A stretch of 64,000 nucleotides of DNA from Egibacter rhizosphaerae (GCF_004322855.1 NZ_CP036402.1:4216001-4280000); one strand, 5' to 3'; shown: positions 8,063-16,375, numbered from the stretch's first letter. Program-made: numbers and translations. Notes: generated by a model not told the origin, from the sequence alone.

Positions 8063-9122
8063 CGGTGCCTCCTCCCGGGGACTCCTCGGCCGAGGCCTCG
8101 TCCTCGCCGGCCGCCTGCGCGGGCTCGGTCGGGGCCGCGGCCCCGAGTTCCGCGCCGCCCGCGCCGCGGGCGCGCAGCAGCGGGTTGATTATGTCGTTGA
8201 GGCCCTCGCCCACCAGCGTGAGGCCGGTCACCAGCGTCACGATCGCCATGCCCGGCCAGAACGCGGTCCACCACACGTCCGACGTGATGTCCTGGGTCGC
8301 CTGGGAGATGTCGTAGCCCCACTCGGGCGCGGGCGGCGGGACGCCGTAGCCCAGGAAGCCCAGCGCCGCCAGTGTCAGCACCGCCCCGGCGGCGTTGAGC
8401 GTGAAGATTACCGGCACGCTCTGGATCACGTTGAAGAACACGTAGCGCGAGACGATCGTGCGCTCGCGCGCCCCGAGCGAGCGTGCCGCCTCGACGAACG
8501 GCTCCTCCTTCACGCTCAGGGTGTGGTTGCGCACGACGCGGAAGTACTGCGGGATGTAGACGAGGCCCACGGCGACGGCCGCGCTCGCGACCCCCGGCGT
8601 GAGCAGGTCCTGCAGCAGGAACGCGACGACGATGGCGAGCAGGAGCTCGGGGAAGATGTACAGCGCGTCCATCGCGGTCACCAGCGACCGGTCCAGCCGG
8701 CCGCCCCGGTAGCCCGACAGCAGCCCGAGCGGCACGCCGACCCCGAGCGCGATCACGGTCGACACGGCGATGACGGCCAGCGCCACGCGGCTGCCACCGA
8801 TCACGCGCGCCAGGACGTCGAAGTTGTCGCGGTTGGTGCCCATCCAATGGTCGCCGGACGGCTCGGCCAGGCGCTCGAACTGCTCGCTGGTCGGATCGCC
8901 GGCGACCTCCCGGTACTGGGTCGCCTCGTAGGGCGACAGCAACGGCCCGACGAGCGCCATGAGCAGGAAGCCCACCACGATCGCGAGGCCGATGAGGATC
9001 ATCACCTTCGCGGTGGTGGTGGCCTGCCGCCACGGCTTCAGCGCGTGGCTCGCCCGGGCGCGGAGCGCGGCCCCCCGCCCGGCGCCCACGGCGCTCTCCG
9101 TGTTCCGCGTCGGCGCGGCCAT
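8052..9122 (-). CDS. Peptide ABC transporter permease (DppC-like)
   Basis: 356 residues from the ATG that overlaps the stop of the upstream permease (ATGA). Binding-protein-dependent transport permease fold with an N-terminal helix (VMILIGLAIVVGFLLMALVG) and the extra N-terminal domain of the OppC family. The coupling loop EAARSLGARERTI contacts the ATPases. The open frame extends further upstream, but the overlap and the family N-terminus favour this start. Confidence 0.94.
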   Translation of the reverse strand: MAAPTRNTESAVGAGRGAALRARASHALKPWRQATTTAKVMILIGLAIVVGFLLMALVGPLLSPYEATQYREVAGDPTSEQFERLAEPSGDHWMGTNRDNFDVLARVIGGSRVALAVIAVSTVIALGVGVPLGLLSGYRGGRLDRSLVTAMDALYIFPELLLAIVVAFLLQDLLTPGVASAAVAVGLVYIPQYFRVVRNHTLSVKEEPFVEAARSLGARERTIVSRYVFFNVIQSVPVIFTLNAAGAVLTLAALGFLGYGVPPPAPEWGYDISQATQDITSDVWWTAFWPGMAIVTLVTGLTLVGEGLNDIINPLLRARGAGGAELGAAAPTEPAQAAGEDEASAEESPGGGTGER

Positions 9123-10138
9123 CAGTGACGGATCCTCGGGTCGATCAGCGCGCTCGCGATGTCGATCAGCAGCGACACGATCACCACCACGAGCGCGAGG
9201 AAGGTGACGATGCCCTGCACGCCGACGTAGTCGCGGGCGCCGAGGAAGTCGATGAGGGCGAGGCCGAGGCCCGGCCACGAGAAGACCCGCTCGGTGAGGA
9301 TCGAGCCGCCGAGCAGCAGGGCGAACTGCAGGCCGACGACGGTGACGACGGGCACGAGCGCGTTCTTGAGCGCGTGGTGGAAGACGACCGGCCGCTCGCC
9401 GACGCCGCGCGCGCGGGCCGACTCGACGTAGTCCGCCCGCAGGGTCTGCAGCATGTTGACCCGCACGAAGCGCATGAAGATGCCCGCGAACACGAGGCCC
9501 AGCGTGGTGCCCGGCAGGATGAGGTGGTGGATCGAGCTCCACAGCGCCGACGGGTCCAGGGTCAGGATCGAGTCGAGCACGTAGAAGCCGGTGACATGGT
9601 TGGGCGCGTCGAAGCCGGTGGCCCGACCGCCGGTCGGGAACCAGCCCAGCCGCACCGAGAAGAACAGCTGCCCGAGCAGGCCCACCCAGAAGATGGGCGC
9701 GGCGTACACGATTATCCCGAACAGACGCCCGCCGACGTCGAACGGGGTGTCGCGCAGCCTCCCGGACAGCGCGCCGACCCCGATGCCGAGCACCAGGGCC
9801 ACCAGCATCGCGAACGCGGTCAGCTCGAGCGTCGCCGGGAACGTGTCGGCGACCACTCCGGTGGTGGTGCGCCGATCGGTCACCGGATCGCCGAAGTCGC
9901 CGGTGAGGGCGTTGAAGAGGTAGGTGCCGTACTGGACGAGCAGCGGCTCGTCGAGACCGGCGGCGGCCCGGCGCGACTCCAGCTCCTCGGCCGAGATCCG
10001 GTCGCCCATCGTCGCCGCGATCGGGTCCCCGGGCGCGACCCGCAGCAGCAGGAAGACGATGGTGAGCAGGATGAGGAGCATCGGCACGGTCAGCGCGATG
10101 CGCATGAGCACGTAGCGGCGCAGCGAACCGCCTCCCAC
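9122..10138 (-). CDS. Peptide ABC transporter permease (DppB-like)
   Basis: 338 residues, starting at GTG (MGGGSLRRYVLMRIALTVPML). The first membrane helix is followed by the DppB-type periplasmic region (DPIAATMGDRISAEELE) and the permease coupling loop ESARARGVGERPV. It forms the channel with the DppC-like protein. The stop codon overlaps the start of the downstream permease gene. Confidence 0.94.
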   Translation of the reverse strand: MGGGSLRRYVLMRIALTVPMLLILLTIVFLLLRVAPGDPIAATMGDRISAEELESRRAAAGLDEPLLVQYGTYLFNALTGDFGDPVTDRRTTTGVVADTFPATLELTAFAMLVALVLGIGVGALSGRLRDTPFDVGGRLFGIIVYAAPIFWVGLLGQLFFSVRLGWFPTGGRATGFDAPNHVTGFYVLDSILTLDPSALWSSIHHLILPGTTLGLVFAGIFMRFVRVNMLQTLRADYVESARARGVGERPVVFHHALKNALVPVVTVVGLQFALLLGGSILTERVFSWPGLGLALIDFLGARDYVGVQGIVTFLALVVVIVSLLIDIASALIDPRIRH

Positions 10139-10176
10139 GGGCTCTACCCCCTCGCCGACGACGGAGATGCCGGGCG

Positions 10177-10206
10177 CCGGGGCGGGACGTGGCGCGCCCG
10201 CCCCGG
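10177..10206 (-). terminator. Intercistronic hairpin between dppA and dppB
   Basis: CCGGGGCGGG and CCCGCCCCGG form a perfect 10-bp stem with a 10-base loop in the 87-base gap between the binding-protein gene and the first permease gene. There is no T-run on the transcript, so full termination is unlikely. Known precedents in binding-protein operons are 3' stabilisation or partial termination, which give more binding protein than permease; that role is inferred. Confidence 0.6.
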
Positions 10207-10225
10207 CGGATCCTGCAGGACGGCG

Positions 10226-11944
10226 CTACGCGCCCTCGTCACCCGGCGAGATCAACCAGAAGCGGAAGATCTGCATCACGTCCATCGTCTCCTCGATCCC
10301 GCTCACGCCCTCCCGGGCGAAGGCGACGGGCTGCTCCTCGACGAGCGGGATGAGCGGTGTCTCCTCGACGGCGACCTCCTGGATGTCGGCGAAGATCTCG
10401 GCGCGCTCCTCGCTGTCGGGGTCGTCGACCTGCTGTTGCGCCGCGATCATCTCGTCCATCTCGTCGTCGGCGTAGAAGCCGAGGAACCCGCCCGAGTGGT
10501 AGAAGGGCTCGATGTAGTAGTCGGCGTCGAAGTAGCTGGGGTACCAGCCGAGCAGGAAGGCCGGATAGTTCGGGTCGGCCCCGAACGCCTCGTCCTGGAA
10601 CTGCGCCCACTCGCTCGAGTCCGTCTGCACCTCGAACATCCCGGACTCCTCCAGCATCCGGGAGATCTCCTCGGCGAAGGAGGGCTCGGTCGGGCCGTAG
10701 TGGTCGCCGGTCTCGTGCCACAGCGTGAGCTCGACCGGCTCGTCGATGAAGTCCTCGGGCTCGGCGTCGTCGTACTGCTCGAACTCCGGCTCGTACTCGT
10801 CGAAGCCGGTCGCGATCATCGAGTACAGCGGGTCCCCGAAGCCCTGGAAGACGTTCTCGATGAGGCGGTCGCGGTCCATCGCCGCCGCGAAGGCACGCCG
10901 CACGTCGGGGTCGTCGAAGGGCTCGAGCTCGGGGTTGAGGACGACGTAGCGGATCGAGGCGCCCTCGCCCTCGATCGCCTGCACGCCCTCGAGGTCGGCG
11001 AGGTCGGTCTGCTCGTCGGGGGAGAGGTCCCGGAACGCGACGTCGATCTCGTCCGACTCCAGGGCCAGGCGCATCTGGCTCGACTCCTGGTAGAACTGGA
11101 TGCGCACCCGGTCGTTGGCCGGCGGATCGCCGTGGTAGTCGTCGTTGGCGACGAGGGTCATCGACTCGCCCTCGCGCCACTCCTCGATCTCGTAGCGGCC
11201 GGTGCCGACGAAGTCCTCGTTGACGAAGTCGTCGGCCTCCTCCTCGGCGTCCTCGTCGAGGAACTCGTCCGGTGCCTCGTAGTCGCCGTCGGCCGGGATG
11301 ATCGTGCCGACGGTGTAGGCCAGCCGCGGGAGGAACGTGACGTTCGGCTCGCTCAGCGTGATCTCGACCGTGTAGTCGTCGGGGGTCTCGATCTCCTCGA
11401 CGTGCTCGAGCAGGAACCCGGCCCCGAGCGGGTGGTTCATGTTGATCGAGCGCTCGAGCGAGAACTGCACGTCCTCGCTGGTCATCTCGCTGCCGTCGTG
11501 GAACTCGACGCCCTCGCGCAACTCGAAGGTGTAGGTGAGGCCATCGTCGCTGATGTCGGGCAGGTCCTCGGCCAGGAAGGGCGACACGTCGGTCTCGCCG
11601 GGCTCGAAGCCCACGAGCGTCTCGCCGGCGTTGAACAGGATCTGCGACGACTGCGTGTCGTACACGGCCGCGGGATCGAGGCTCGACGCCTCGTCGGTGG
11701 TGCCGACCACGAGGTCGCCCCCCTCGTCGGCCTCCTCGTCGGCCTCGTCGTCGGGCTCGTCGTCGGGGTCGTCGTCCTCGGGGTCGTCCTCGTCGGGATC
11801 GTCCGGATCCTCCGCGGCCTCCTCGTCGGGATCCTCGGGATCCGCCGGGTCCGCGTCGGGATCCTGCGGCTCGCCCTCACAGGCGACGATCGCGAGGCTC
11901 AGGACGAATGCGGCCAACAGGAGCAGCAGGTGCCGTGCGCTCAT
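10226..11944 (-). CDS. Peptide ABC transporter substrate-binding lipoprotein (DppA/OppA-like, SBP family 5)
   Basis: 572 residues. A hydrophobic signal peptide ends in IVAC with Cys22 as the lipidation site. Residues about 24-75 are almost entirely Asp, Glu and Pro, a flexible negatively charged tether. The family-5 domain follows (GTTDEASSLDPA, ELREGVEFHDGSEMTSEDV, GTGRYEI, PDVRRAF). It is the first gene of the dppABCDF-like cluster and would capture peptides outside the membrane. Acidic residues are abundant even in the folded domain, fitting a salt-adapted proteome. It is divergent from sppA. Confidence 0.94.
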   Translation of the reverse strand: MSARHLLLLLAAFVLSLAIVACEGEPQDPDADPADPEDPDEEAAEDPDDPDEDDPEDDDPDDEPDDEADEEADEGGDLVVGTTDEASSLDPAAVYDTQSSQILFNAGETLVGFEPGETDVSPFLAEDLPDISDDGLTYTFELREGVEFHDGSEMTSEDVQFSLERSINMNHPLGAGFLLEHVEEIETPDDYTVEITLSEPNVTFLPRLAYTVGTIIPADGDYEAPDEFLDEDAEEEADDFVNEDFVGTGRYEIEEWREGESMTLVANDDYHGDPPANDRVRIQFYQESSQMRLALESDEIDVAFRDLSPDEQTDLADLEGVQAIEGEGASIRYVVLNPELEPFDDPDVRRAFAAAMDRDRLIENVFQGFGDPLYSMIATGFDEYEPEFEQYDDAEPEDFIDEPVELTLWHETGDHYGPTEPSFAEEISRMLEESGMFEVQTDSSEWAQFQDEAFGADPNYPAFLLGWYPSYFDADYYIEPFYHSGGFLGFYADDEMDEMIAAQQQVDDPDSEERAEIFADIQEVAVEETPLIPLVEEQPVAFAREGVSGIEETMDVMQIFRFWLISPGDEGA

Positions 11945-12306
11945 GGATCTCCCCTCTGTGTCAGGCGCTGGTCCGATCGGGGCCAGCCACCCGTGTCGTG
12001 GACCGCACCCCGCAGGCGGCGGTCACCGGCCCCCGGGACTCGGGGCGGCCGGGCACCTCCGCGAGGGGCGCGAGGCGGGCGCGGGCCGAGCGCGGATCAG
12101 CCGCGTGGCCCGACGCGCTGCGGGAGCAGGGCGATGCTACGAACCCCCTGGTAGGTTCCGGGCAAGATAGTGAGGGGGCAGGGTCGGGGTCAACCTCGGG
12201 CATCGCCCGGTGCGACGGGTTGCGAGACGCCTGCTGGGCGGACGAGGATCCCCGAGGTTCGACGGTCGCCGGGGCCGTCCTCGTCTGACTGGCAAGGGGG
12301 AGTGCG
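11945..12306. other. Divergent intergenic region, dppA / sppA
   Basis: 362 bases with no convincing gene. TAGGTT at about 12151-12156 has the TANNNT form of an actinobacterial -10 for sppA but has no good -35 partner. A GGGGGAG ribosome site precedes the sppA GTG. I see no operator or riboswitch. Confidence 0.5.
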
Positions 12307-13959
12307 GTGCCCGTTTCCCGACTGCGTGCCCGTGTGCGACCGCCGCGCGTGCTGGCGCTCGATCTGTCCCAGCCCGTGACCGACGCGCCCCCGGGCGGCC
12401 TGGTGGGGCGCCTGTCCGGGCCGAAACGGCCGCAGCTGCGCGACGTCCTGGAGGTCCTGGAGGCCGCGGCGGCCGACCCGAGGGTGCGGGTGCTGCACGC
12501 GCGGGTCGACCAGCCGGCGGCCAGCTGGGCACACGCCGAGGAGCTGCGCGAGGCGGTGGCCGCGTTCCGCCGGAGCGGCAAGCCCGCCCTCGCGCACGCG
12601 CAGAGCTTCGGGGAGGCCGGCGACGGCACGCTGTCGTACTTCGTGGCGGCCGCGTTCGACGAGGTGTGGCTGCAACCGTCCGGTGAGGTCGGGCTGGTCG
12701 GGGTCGCGCGGGAGGAGCGGTTCCTCGCCGACATGCTCGACAAGCTCGACGTGCGCCCGGAGCTCGACCGCCGTCACGAGTACAAGACGGCGGCGAACGT
12801 CGCGACGCACCGCGAGTTCACCGACGCGCACCGCGAGTTCGCCGACCGGATGGTCGAGAGCCACTACGAGCACCTGGTCGCCGGGGTCGGCGGGGATCGC
12901 TCGCTGTCCCACGAGGCCGTGACGGCTCTGGTGGACCGTGCGCCGATCGCCGCCGAGGAGGCCCGGGACGCCGGCCTCGTGGACCGGCTCGCCTACCGGG
13001 ACGAGGTGGTCGCCGAGAGCAAGCAGCGCGCTGGCGAGGGGGCGCAGGTGACGACCCTGGCGGCCTACCGTTCGCTGGTGCGCCGACGGCAGCTGCGCCC
13101 CGGGCGGCGCACGACGGTCGCCCTGGTGCACGGGCACGGCGCGATCCAGGCCGGGCGCAACCGCCGCTCGATGATGGGCCCGGTGATGGGTTCGGACACC
13201 GTGACGCTGGGGTTCCAGCAGGCGATCCGGGACAAGAAGGTCCGGGCCATCTGCTTCCGCGTGGACAGCCCCGGGGGCTCCGCGGTCGCCAGCGACGCCG
13301 TCTGGCGAGCGGTCGCCAGGGCGCGGGAGGCCGGCAAGCCGGTGGTCGTCTCGATGGGCTCGGTCGCGGGCTCCGGCGGGTACTGGGTCGCGATGGGCGC
13401 GGACCGCATCGTGGCCGCCCACGGCACGCTGACGGGGTCGATCGGCGTCGTCAGTGGCAAGTTCGTGTTGCGGGGCCTGCGCGAGCGGCTGGGCATCACC
13501 TCCGACGCGGTCGAGCGCGGCGCCCACGCGAGGATGTTCTCCACCGAGCAGTCCTTCTCCGACGACGAGTGGGAGCAGGTGCAGGCCTTCCTCGATCGCG
13601 TGTACGACGAGTTCGTGCGCAAGGTGGCCGAGGGCCGCGCGATGTCGCCCGAGGAGGTCCACGAGCACGCCCGTGGACGGGTGTGGACCGGGGCGGATGC
13701 GGCCGAGCGTGGCCTCGTCGACCGACTCGGTGGCTACCGCGCGGCGTTCGCGACGGTGCGGCAGCTCGTGGGCCTGCCCACGGACGCGCGCCTGCGGGTG
13801 CGCGTGCTACCGCGGCAGTCGCTCGCCGAGCGGCTCGGGATCAAGCAGTCCGACTTCGACGACGCGCGCGCCGTCGCCCGCGAGCTCGGCGCAGCGCTGC
13901 GCGGGGCGGGGCTCGACGCCGGGGTCGTGCGGATGTCCGGGGACGCCGCCCGGGATTAG
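12307..13959 (+). CDS. sppA: Signal peptide peptidase SppA, long (67K) type
   Basis: 550 residues made of two tandem S49 domains. In this family a Lys from the first domain and a Ser from the second form the catalytic dyad. Lys160 in HEYKTAAN and Ser356 in SVAGSGGYW fit, and their spacing (196) is close to that of the E. coli enzyme. DSPGGS and TGSIGV motifs are present in the second domain. SppA degrades leftover signal peptides. Unlike the E. coli protein there is no obvious N-terminal membrane anchor in the annotated frame. The GTG start has a GGGGGAG Shine-Dalgarno. Confidence 0.93.
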   Translation: MPVSRLRARVRPPRVLALDLSQPVTDAPPGGLVGRLSGPKRPQLRDVLEVLEAAAADPRVRVLHARVDQPAASWAHAEELREAVAAFRRSGKPALAHAQSFGEAGDGTLSYFVAAAFDEVWLQPSGEVGLVGVAREERFLADMLDKLDVRPELDRRHEYKTAANVATHREFTDAHREFADRMVESHYEHLVAGVGGDRSLSHEAVTALVDRAPIAAEEARDAGLVDRLAYRDEVVAESKQRAGEGAQVTTLAAYRSLVRRRQLRPGRRTTVALVHGHGAIQAGRNRRSMMGPVMGSDTVTLGFQQAIRDKKVRAICFRVDSPGGSAVASDAVWRAVARAREAGKPVVVSMGSVAGSGGYWVAMGADRIVAAHGTLTGSIGVVSGKFVLRGLRERLGITSDAVERGAHARMFSTEQSFSDDEWEQVQAFLDRVYDEFVRKVAEGRAMSPEEVHEHARGRVWTGADAAERGLVDRLGGYRAAFATVRQLVGLPTDARLRVRVLPRQSLAERLGIKQSDFDDARAVARELGAALRGAGLDAGVVRMSGDAARD

Positions 13960-14038
13960 GTCTCGCGCTTAAGCCGGCGGGCCTACCGGCCGAGATCCCT
14001 GTATACGGGCCATGCATGGGAGCAACCGAGCTCGGACG

Positions 14039-14081
14039 AACCGGCGGGGCCGCCTCTGGGGCTGAGGCTGCCCCGCCGGTT
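14039..14081 (+). terminator. Strong hairpin between sppA and pilin gene
   Basis: AACCGGCGGGGC (14039-14050) and GCCCCGCCGGTT (14070-14081) form a perfect 12-bp stem with a 19-base loop, followed by GCTTTCG rather than a clean T-run. It could end the sppA transcript or be a structured leader of the pilin gene 65 bases downstream. Sequence just 5' of it (14012-14040) weakly resembles the 5' boxes of cyclic-di-GMP-I riboswitches. Confidence 0.55.
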
Positions 14082-14145
14082 GCTTTCGTCCCCGCTCGGT
14101 TGGTGCCCGCGTGCGGGCCCGCGTGTCCCGGCGGAGGAGGGCATC

Positions 14146-14589
14146 GTGGCGGTGGAGCAGCGCGACGAAGGGTTCAGTCTCATCGAGTTGGTGGTCGTCG
14201 TGGTGATCATCGGGATCCTCGCGGCGATCGCGATCCCGGTCTTCGTGTCCCAGCGGGACGCCGCCCGCGAGGGCCAGGTTGAGGCCGACGTGCGTTCCTC
14301 GGCGATGGCCGTCTTCAGCCTCCAGGACGTGAGCGGCGAGCTCCCGCCCGATGGTGGTCCGGATGCGTTGACGTTCGTCGACGACGATGCGCCGAGCGAG
14401 GATCCGCCCGTGCTGCGGGTGAGCAACGGGACCGTCGACGACGATGGCGACGGCGGCCTCGAGTACGTCGTGACCGGCGAGGAGTTCTGTCTGGCGGGCT
14501 GGCACGCCGAGCTGGACACCGGCGATCCGGTGGCGCAGTGGGAGAGCGGGACGGGCGCGCTGGTCGAGGACCCGGACGGTTGCAGCTAA
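14146..14589 (+). CDS. Type IV pilin-like protein
   Basis: 147 residues from GTG 14146, chosen because GGAGGAGG (14133-14140) sits at ideal spacing. The sequence MAVEQRDEG|FSLIELVVVVVIIG carries the prepilin cleavage Gly, Phe at +1 and Glu at +5, followed by the pilin N-terminal helix. The rest is a small acidic globular domain with one Cys pair (EFCLAGW, DGCS). Its composition is more GC-rich and acidic than the second pilin, so it is probably a minor or alternative pilin. Confidence 0.9.
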   Translation: MAVEQRDEGFSLIELVVVVVIIGILAAIAIPVFVSQRDAAREGQVEADVRSSAMAVFSLQDVSGELPPDGGPDALTFVDDDAPSEDPPVLRVSNGTVDDDGDGGLEYVVTGEEFCLAGWHAELDTGDPVAQWESGTGALVEDPDGCS

Positions 14590-14606
14590 CCCGACCGTGA
14601 CCCGGA

Positions 14607-14612
14607 TAGACT
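14607..14612 (+). promoter_or_regulatory. Candidate -10 element for the second pilin
   Basis: TAGACT fits the actinobacterial TANNNT -10 pattern about 70 bases before the structured leader. No strong -35 is seen at 16-18 bases. A small hairpin GAGAG/CTCTC follows at 14616-14633, close to where the transcript would begin. Confidence 0.35.
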
Positions 14613-14677
14613 ACGGAGAGTGAAAAATCTCTCAAGTCCGTGGGTTGAGCCGTCGAGATCCCCACTGTCATCTGCAA

Positions 14678-14779
14678 GTCGTGGGTGCAGAACGGGCGAT
14701 CCCGCCGCGAGGCGGGTCAGCAATGCCACGGGACCCTGTACGTCATCCGGGTTCGCCGGGCTGCCTCGCGCCACACGAC
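14678..14779 (+). ncRNA. Candidate cyclic-di-GMP-I (GEMM)-like riboswitch before the pilin gene
   Basis: The 261-base leader holds, in the order of the GEMM aptamer, a GGGCGATCC box (14694-14702), a GNRA-capped hairpin CCCGCC-GCGA-GGCGGG (14701-14716), a core CAGCAATGCCACGGG resembling CGCAAAGCCACGGG (14718-14732), and a closing CCGGGTTCGCC box (14747-14757). An outer stem can pair GTCGTGG (14678-14684) with CCACACGAC (14771-14779). The latter strand also forms the competing hairpin GCCAC/GTGGC, a plausible switch. Deviations: the second arm is shorter than in known examples and no clear tetraloop receptor is seen. The identification is tentative. Confidence 0.4.
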
Positions 14780-14850
14780 GTGGCGTGCGCCCCCTGTGGG
14801 CGTGCTCGTCCCTCGACTTGCCCGAGCGCGAGCACCGGAGGTGCAACGCT

Positions 14851-15306
14851 ATGAGTGCAATCTGGAAGCGTCTTGAGGAGAAGGAAGAGGGCTTCACCCT
14901 CATCGAGCTCCTCGTCGTTGTCATCATCATCGGCATCCTCGCCGCCATCGCGATCCCGGTCTTCCTGAACCAGCGGGAGTCCGCCTGGCGCTCGTCGGCA
15001 GAATCGGATGCCCGAAATGCTGCTGTGGCTCTCGAAACCTTCTACACGTCGGAAGGCTCCTACCCCGATTGGGAAACTGGTCAGGATCTCTCGGAGGGCG
15101 TCCATCACATCGACGATGACGGCGATGCTGAGGCGGACGAAGACGAGGGCGTGGCATCCATCACCGTGAGCACCGATGTCTCGCTCACGATCACTGTGGA
15201 CGGAAACACCTTCGAGATCGAGGCCTATCACGAGCAGATCGGCGAGGACGACGACGTGGTCGTCACGTACGACAGCGCCACTGGTGGTCTCCTCGACACT
15301 GACTGA
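14851..15306 (+). CDS. pilA: Type IV pilin, probable major pilin
   Basis: 151 residues from ATG 14851 with GGAGG at 14837-14841. The leader ends KEEG, then FTLIELLVVVIIIGILAAIAIPVFLNQR, a textbook type IVa pilin helix with Glu at +5. The C-terminal domain has no cysteines and is acidic. Base composition is visibly lower in GC than the neighbours. This, the long structured leader and the strong terminator straight after it suggest an abundant, separately regulated major pilin. Assembly would depend on PilC/PilM/PilN/PilO here and PilB/PilQ elsewhere. Confidence 0.9.
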   Translation: MSAIWKRLEEKEEGFTLIELLVVVIIIGILAAIAIPVFLNQRESAWRSSAESDARNAAVALETFYTSEGSYPDWETGQDLSEGVHHIDDDGDAEADEDEGVASITVSTDVSLTITVDGNTFEIEAYHEQIGEDDDVVVTYDSATGGLLDTD

Positions 15307-15351
15307 AGAGTGCGGGGCTCGTCGGTCCAGTCGATCCCCGCACAAGTATTA

Positions 15352-15377
15352 GGGCGGAGCTTCGGCTCCGCCCTTTT
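15352..15377 (+). terminator. Rho-independent terminator after pilA
   Basis: GGGCGGAGC-TTCG-GCTCCGCCC is a perfect 9-bp stem with a stable TTCG tetraloop, followed at once by TTTT. A further stem GTGCGGGG/CCCCGCAC lies just upstream (15310-15343). It isolates the pilin transcript from the region that follows. Confidence 0.93.
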
Positions 15378-15395
15378 CCTGTTCGGGAACTGCTC

Positions 15396-15401
15396 TATGA
15401 T
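15396..15401 (+). promoter_or_regulatory. TATGAT, possible -10 after the pilA terminator
   Basis: TATGAT is close to the -10 consensus and lies 19 bases beyond the terminator T-run, upstream of the first 96-bp repeat. No recognisable -35 is at the right distance. It could drive the repeat and the decayed gene. Confidence 0.25.
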
Positions 15402-15466
15402 GAAACCGCTGTGCGAAGGGCTCGTCCGACCAAGACGCGCCCGATAGCGTTTCCTGGTGATGCCCA

Positions 15467-15562
15467 CTCAAGCCGGGAACTACTCCTGCCGACCCATTCA
15501 GTTACGCGCCGTGAGGCGGGTGGGGCACCAGATGCGGACGATCCCCCAGTTGGATGTGGTGC
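15467..15562 (+). repeat. 96-bp direct repeat, left copy
   Basis: This stretch matches 16376-16471 over 96 bases without gaps and with only six differences. It contains a GNRA-capped hairpin (CGCC-GTGA-GGCG) and the complementary pairs TGGGG/CCCCA and GCACC/GGTGC, so it may act as structured RNA. I do not recognise the family. The two copies bracket the decayed gene at 15804-16282. Confidence 0.85.
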
Positions 15563-15803
15563 ACGCGCGTCACTAGCCCGTCCAGGCCCCCGAGAGCGCC
15601 GACTACGCTTCCTCGAAAGTTCGCGGTGCGGGGGTGGTGGCCCGCGGTTAGCGGCACCGGCCGCGATCGGTAGTGGATCAGCCCGTTGTGCGAGCCAGCT
15701 ACAGAAGGGCCTCGCCAAGCTGCGGCCGACACCGGGTCGGGTCTGTCATCCGGCTGGATGGAACGTGACTGGTGGCCGTGGCGTCTCACTCGGTGGGTCC
15801 CGA

Positions 15804-16282
15804 GTGGAGGTGCCGGATGAGGTCGGCATGCAGCCGGTCTCCGGGGCGGGTGACGAGACCACGGGCACCGGCCGGATCGAGGTGATCGACGCCACGCCCG
15901 AACAGGTGGCCGCCTGGGAGGAGGCCGTCGACGATCCCTCGCGCTGGTGTCTTGTTCGCGCTCCCCGCGACGTGCCATGCGACGAGTCGGTGATCGCGGA
16001 CGCCGAACAGCGCGCCGAACAGCAGGACGAGGTGCTGCCCAACCGGTAGACCGAGGACGAGCCGACCGAGCAGCGAGCCGCGCAGGTACGTCGCAGCTAC
16101 CTCGGGCTGATGCTGGAGGAGGCCGAGGACAAGGCCGCCCATGAGGACCGGACCGTACGCGTGACGGTACGGGACAGCGTGCGCCTCGGCGCCAACGACG
16201 ATCTGAACCCCGCCGGCTGAGCTTCACGATCTGCGACGGTGTCGTGGTCGACACGCGGATAGATCTCGAACCCGAGGGATAG
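15804..16282 (+). pseudogene. Decayed gene with an I78-like inhibitor domain
   Basis: Coding-like sequence starts at GTG 15804 or ATG 15828 (IEVIDATPEQVAAWEEAVDDP) and is interrupted by TAG at 16047-16049, where CAG would continue the frame. The same frame then runs on with SYLGLMLEEAEDKAAHEDRT and VRVTVRDS to a second stop at 16218. If one base is restored near 16211-16217, it continues FTICDGVVVDTRIDLEPEG to a stop at 16280. The second half follows the pattern of peptidase-inhibitor I78-type domains (G-hh-EEAE-x-A ... DGVVV). Two independent lesions make an intact product unlikely. No paralogue is in the window. Confidence 0.65.
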
Positions 16283-16375
16283 CGGCCACGTGCCAGGCGT
16301 TCGGTCGCGGCCACAGCCCACGACGGTCTCACTGGGTGCTGCCAGGCGACGCGCGTGGTTCTCTTCCGCCCGCTC

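Noticed and set aside
14740-14770. tRNA T-arm-like GGGTTCGCC
   Set aside because: No acceptor or anticodon arm can be folded around it; the sequence fits the candidate riboswitch better.
15411-16049. A 212-residue protein covering the left 96-bp repeat
   Set aside because: The first 130 residues are Arg/Gly/Pro-rich noise over the repeat; only the part after about 15804 looks coding.
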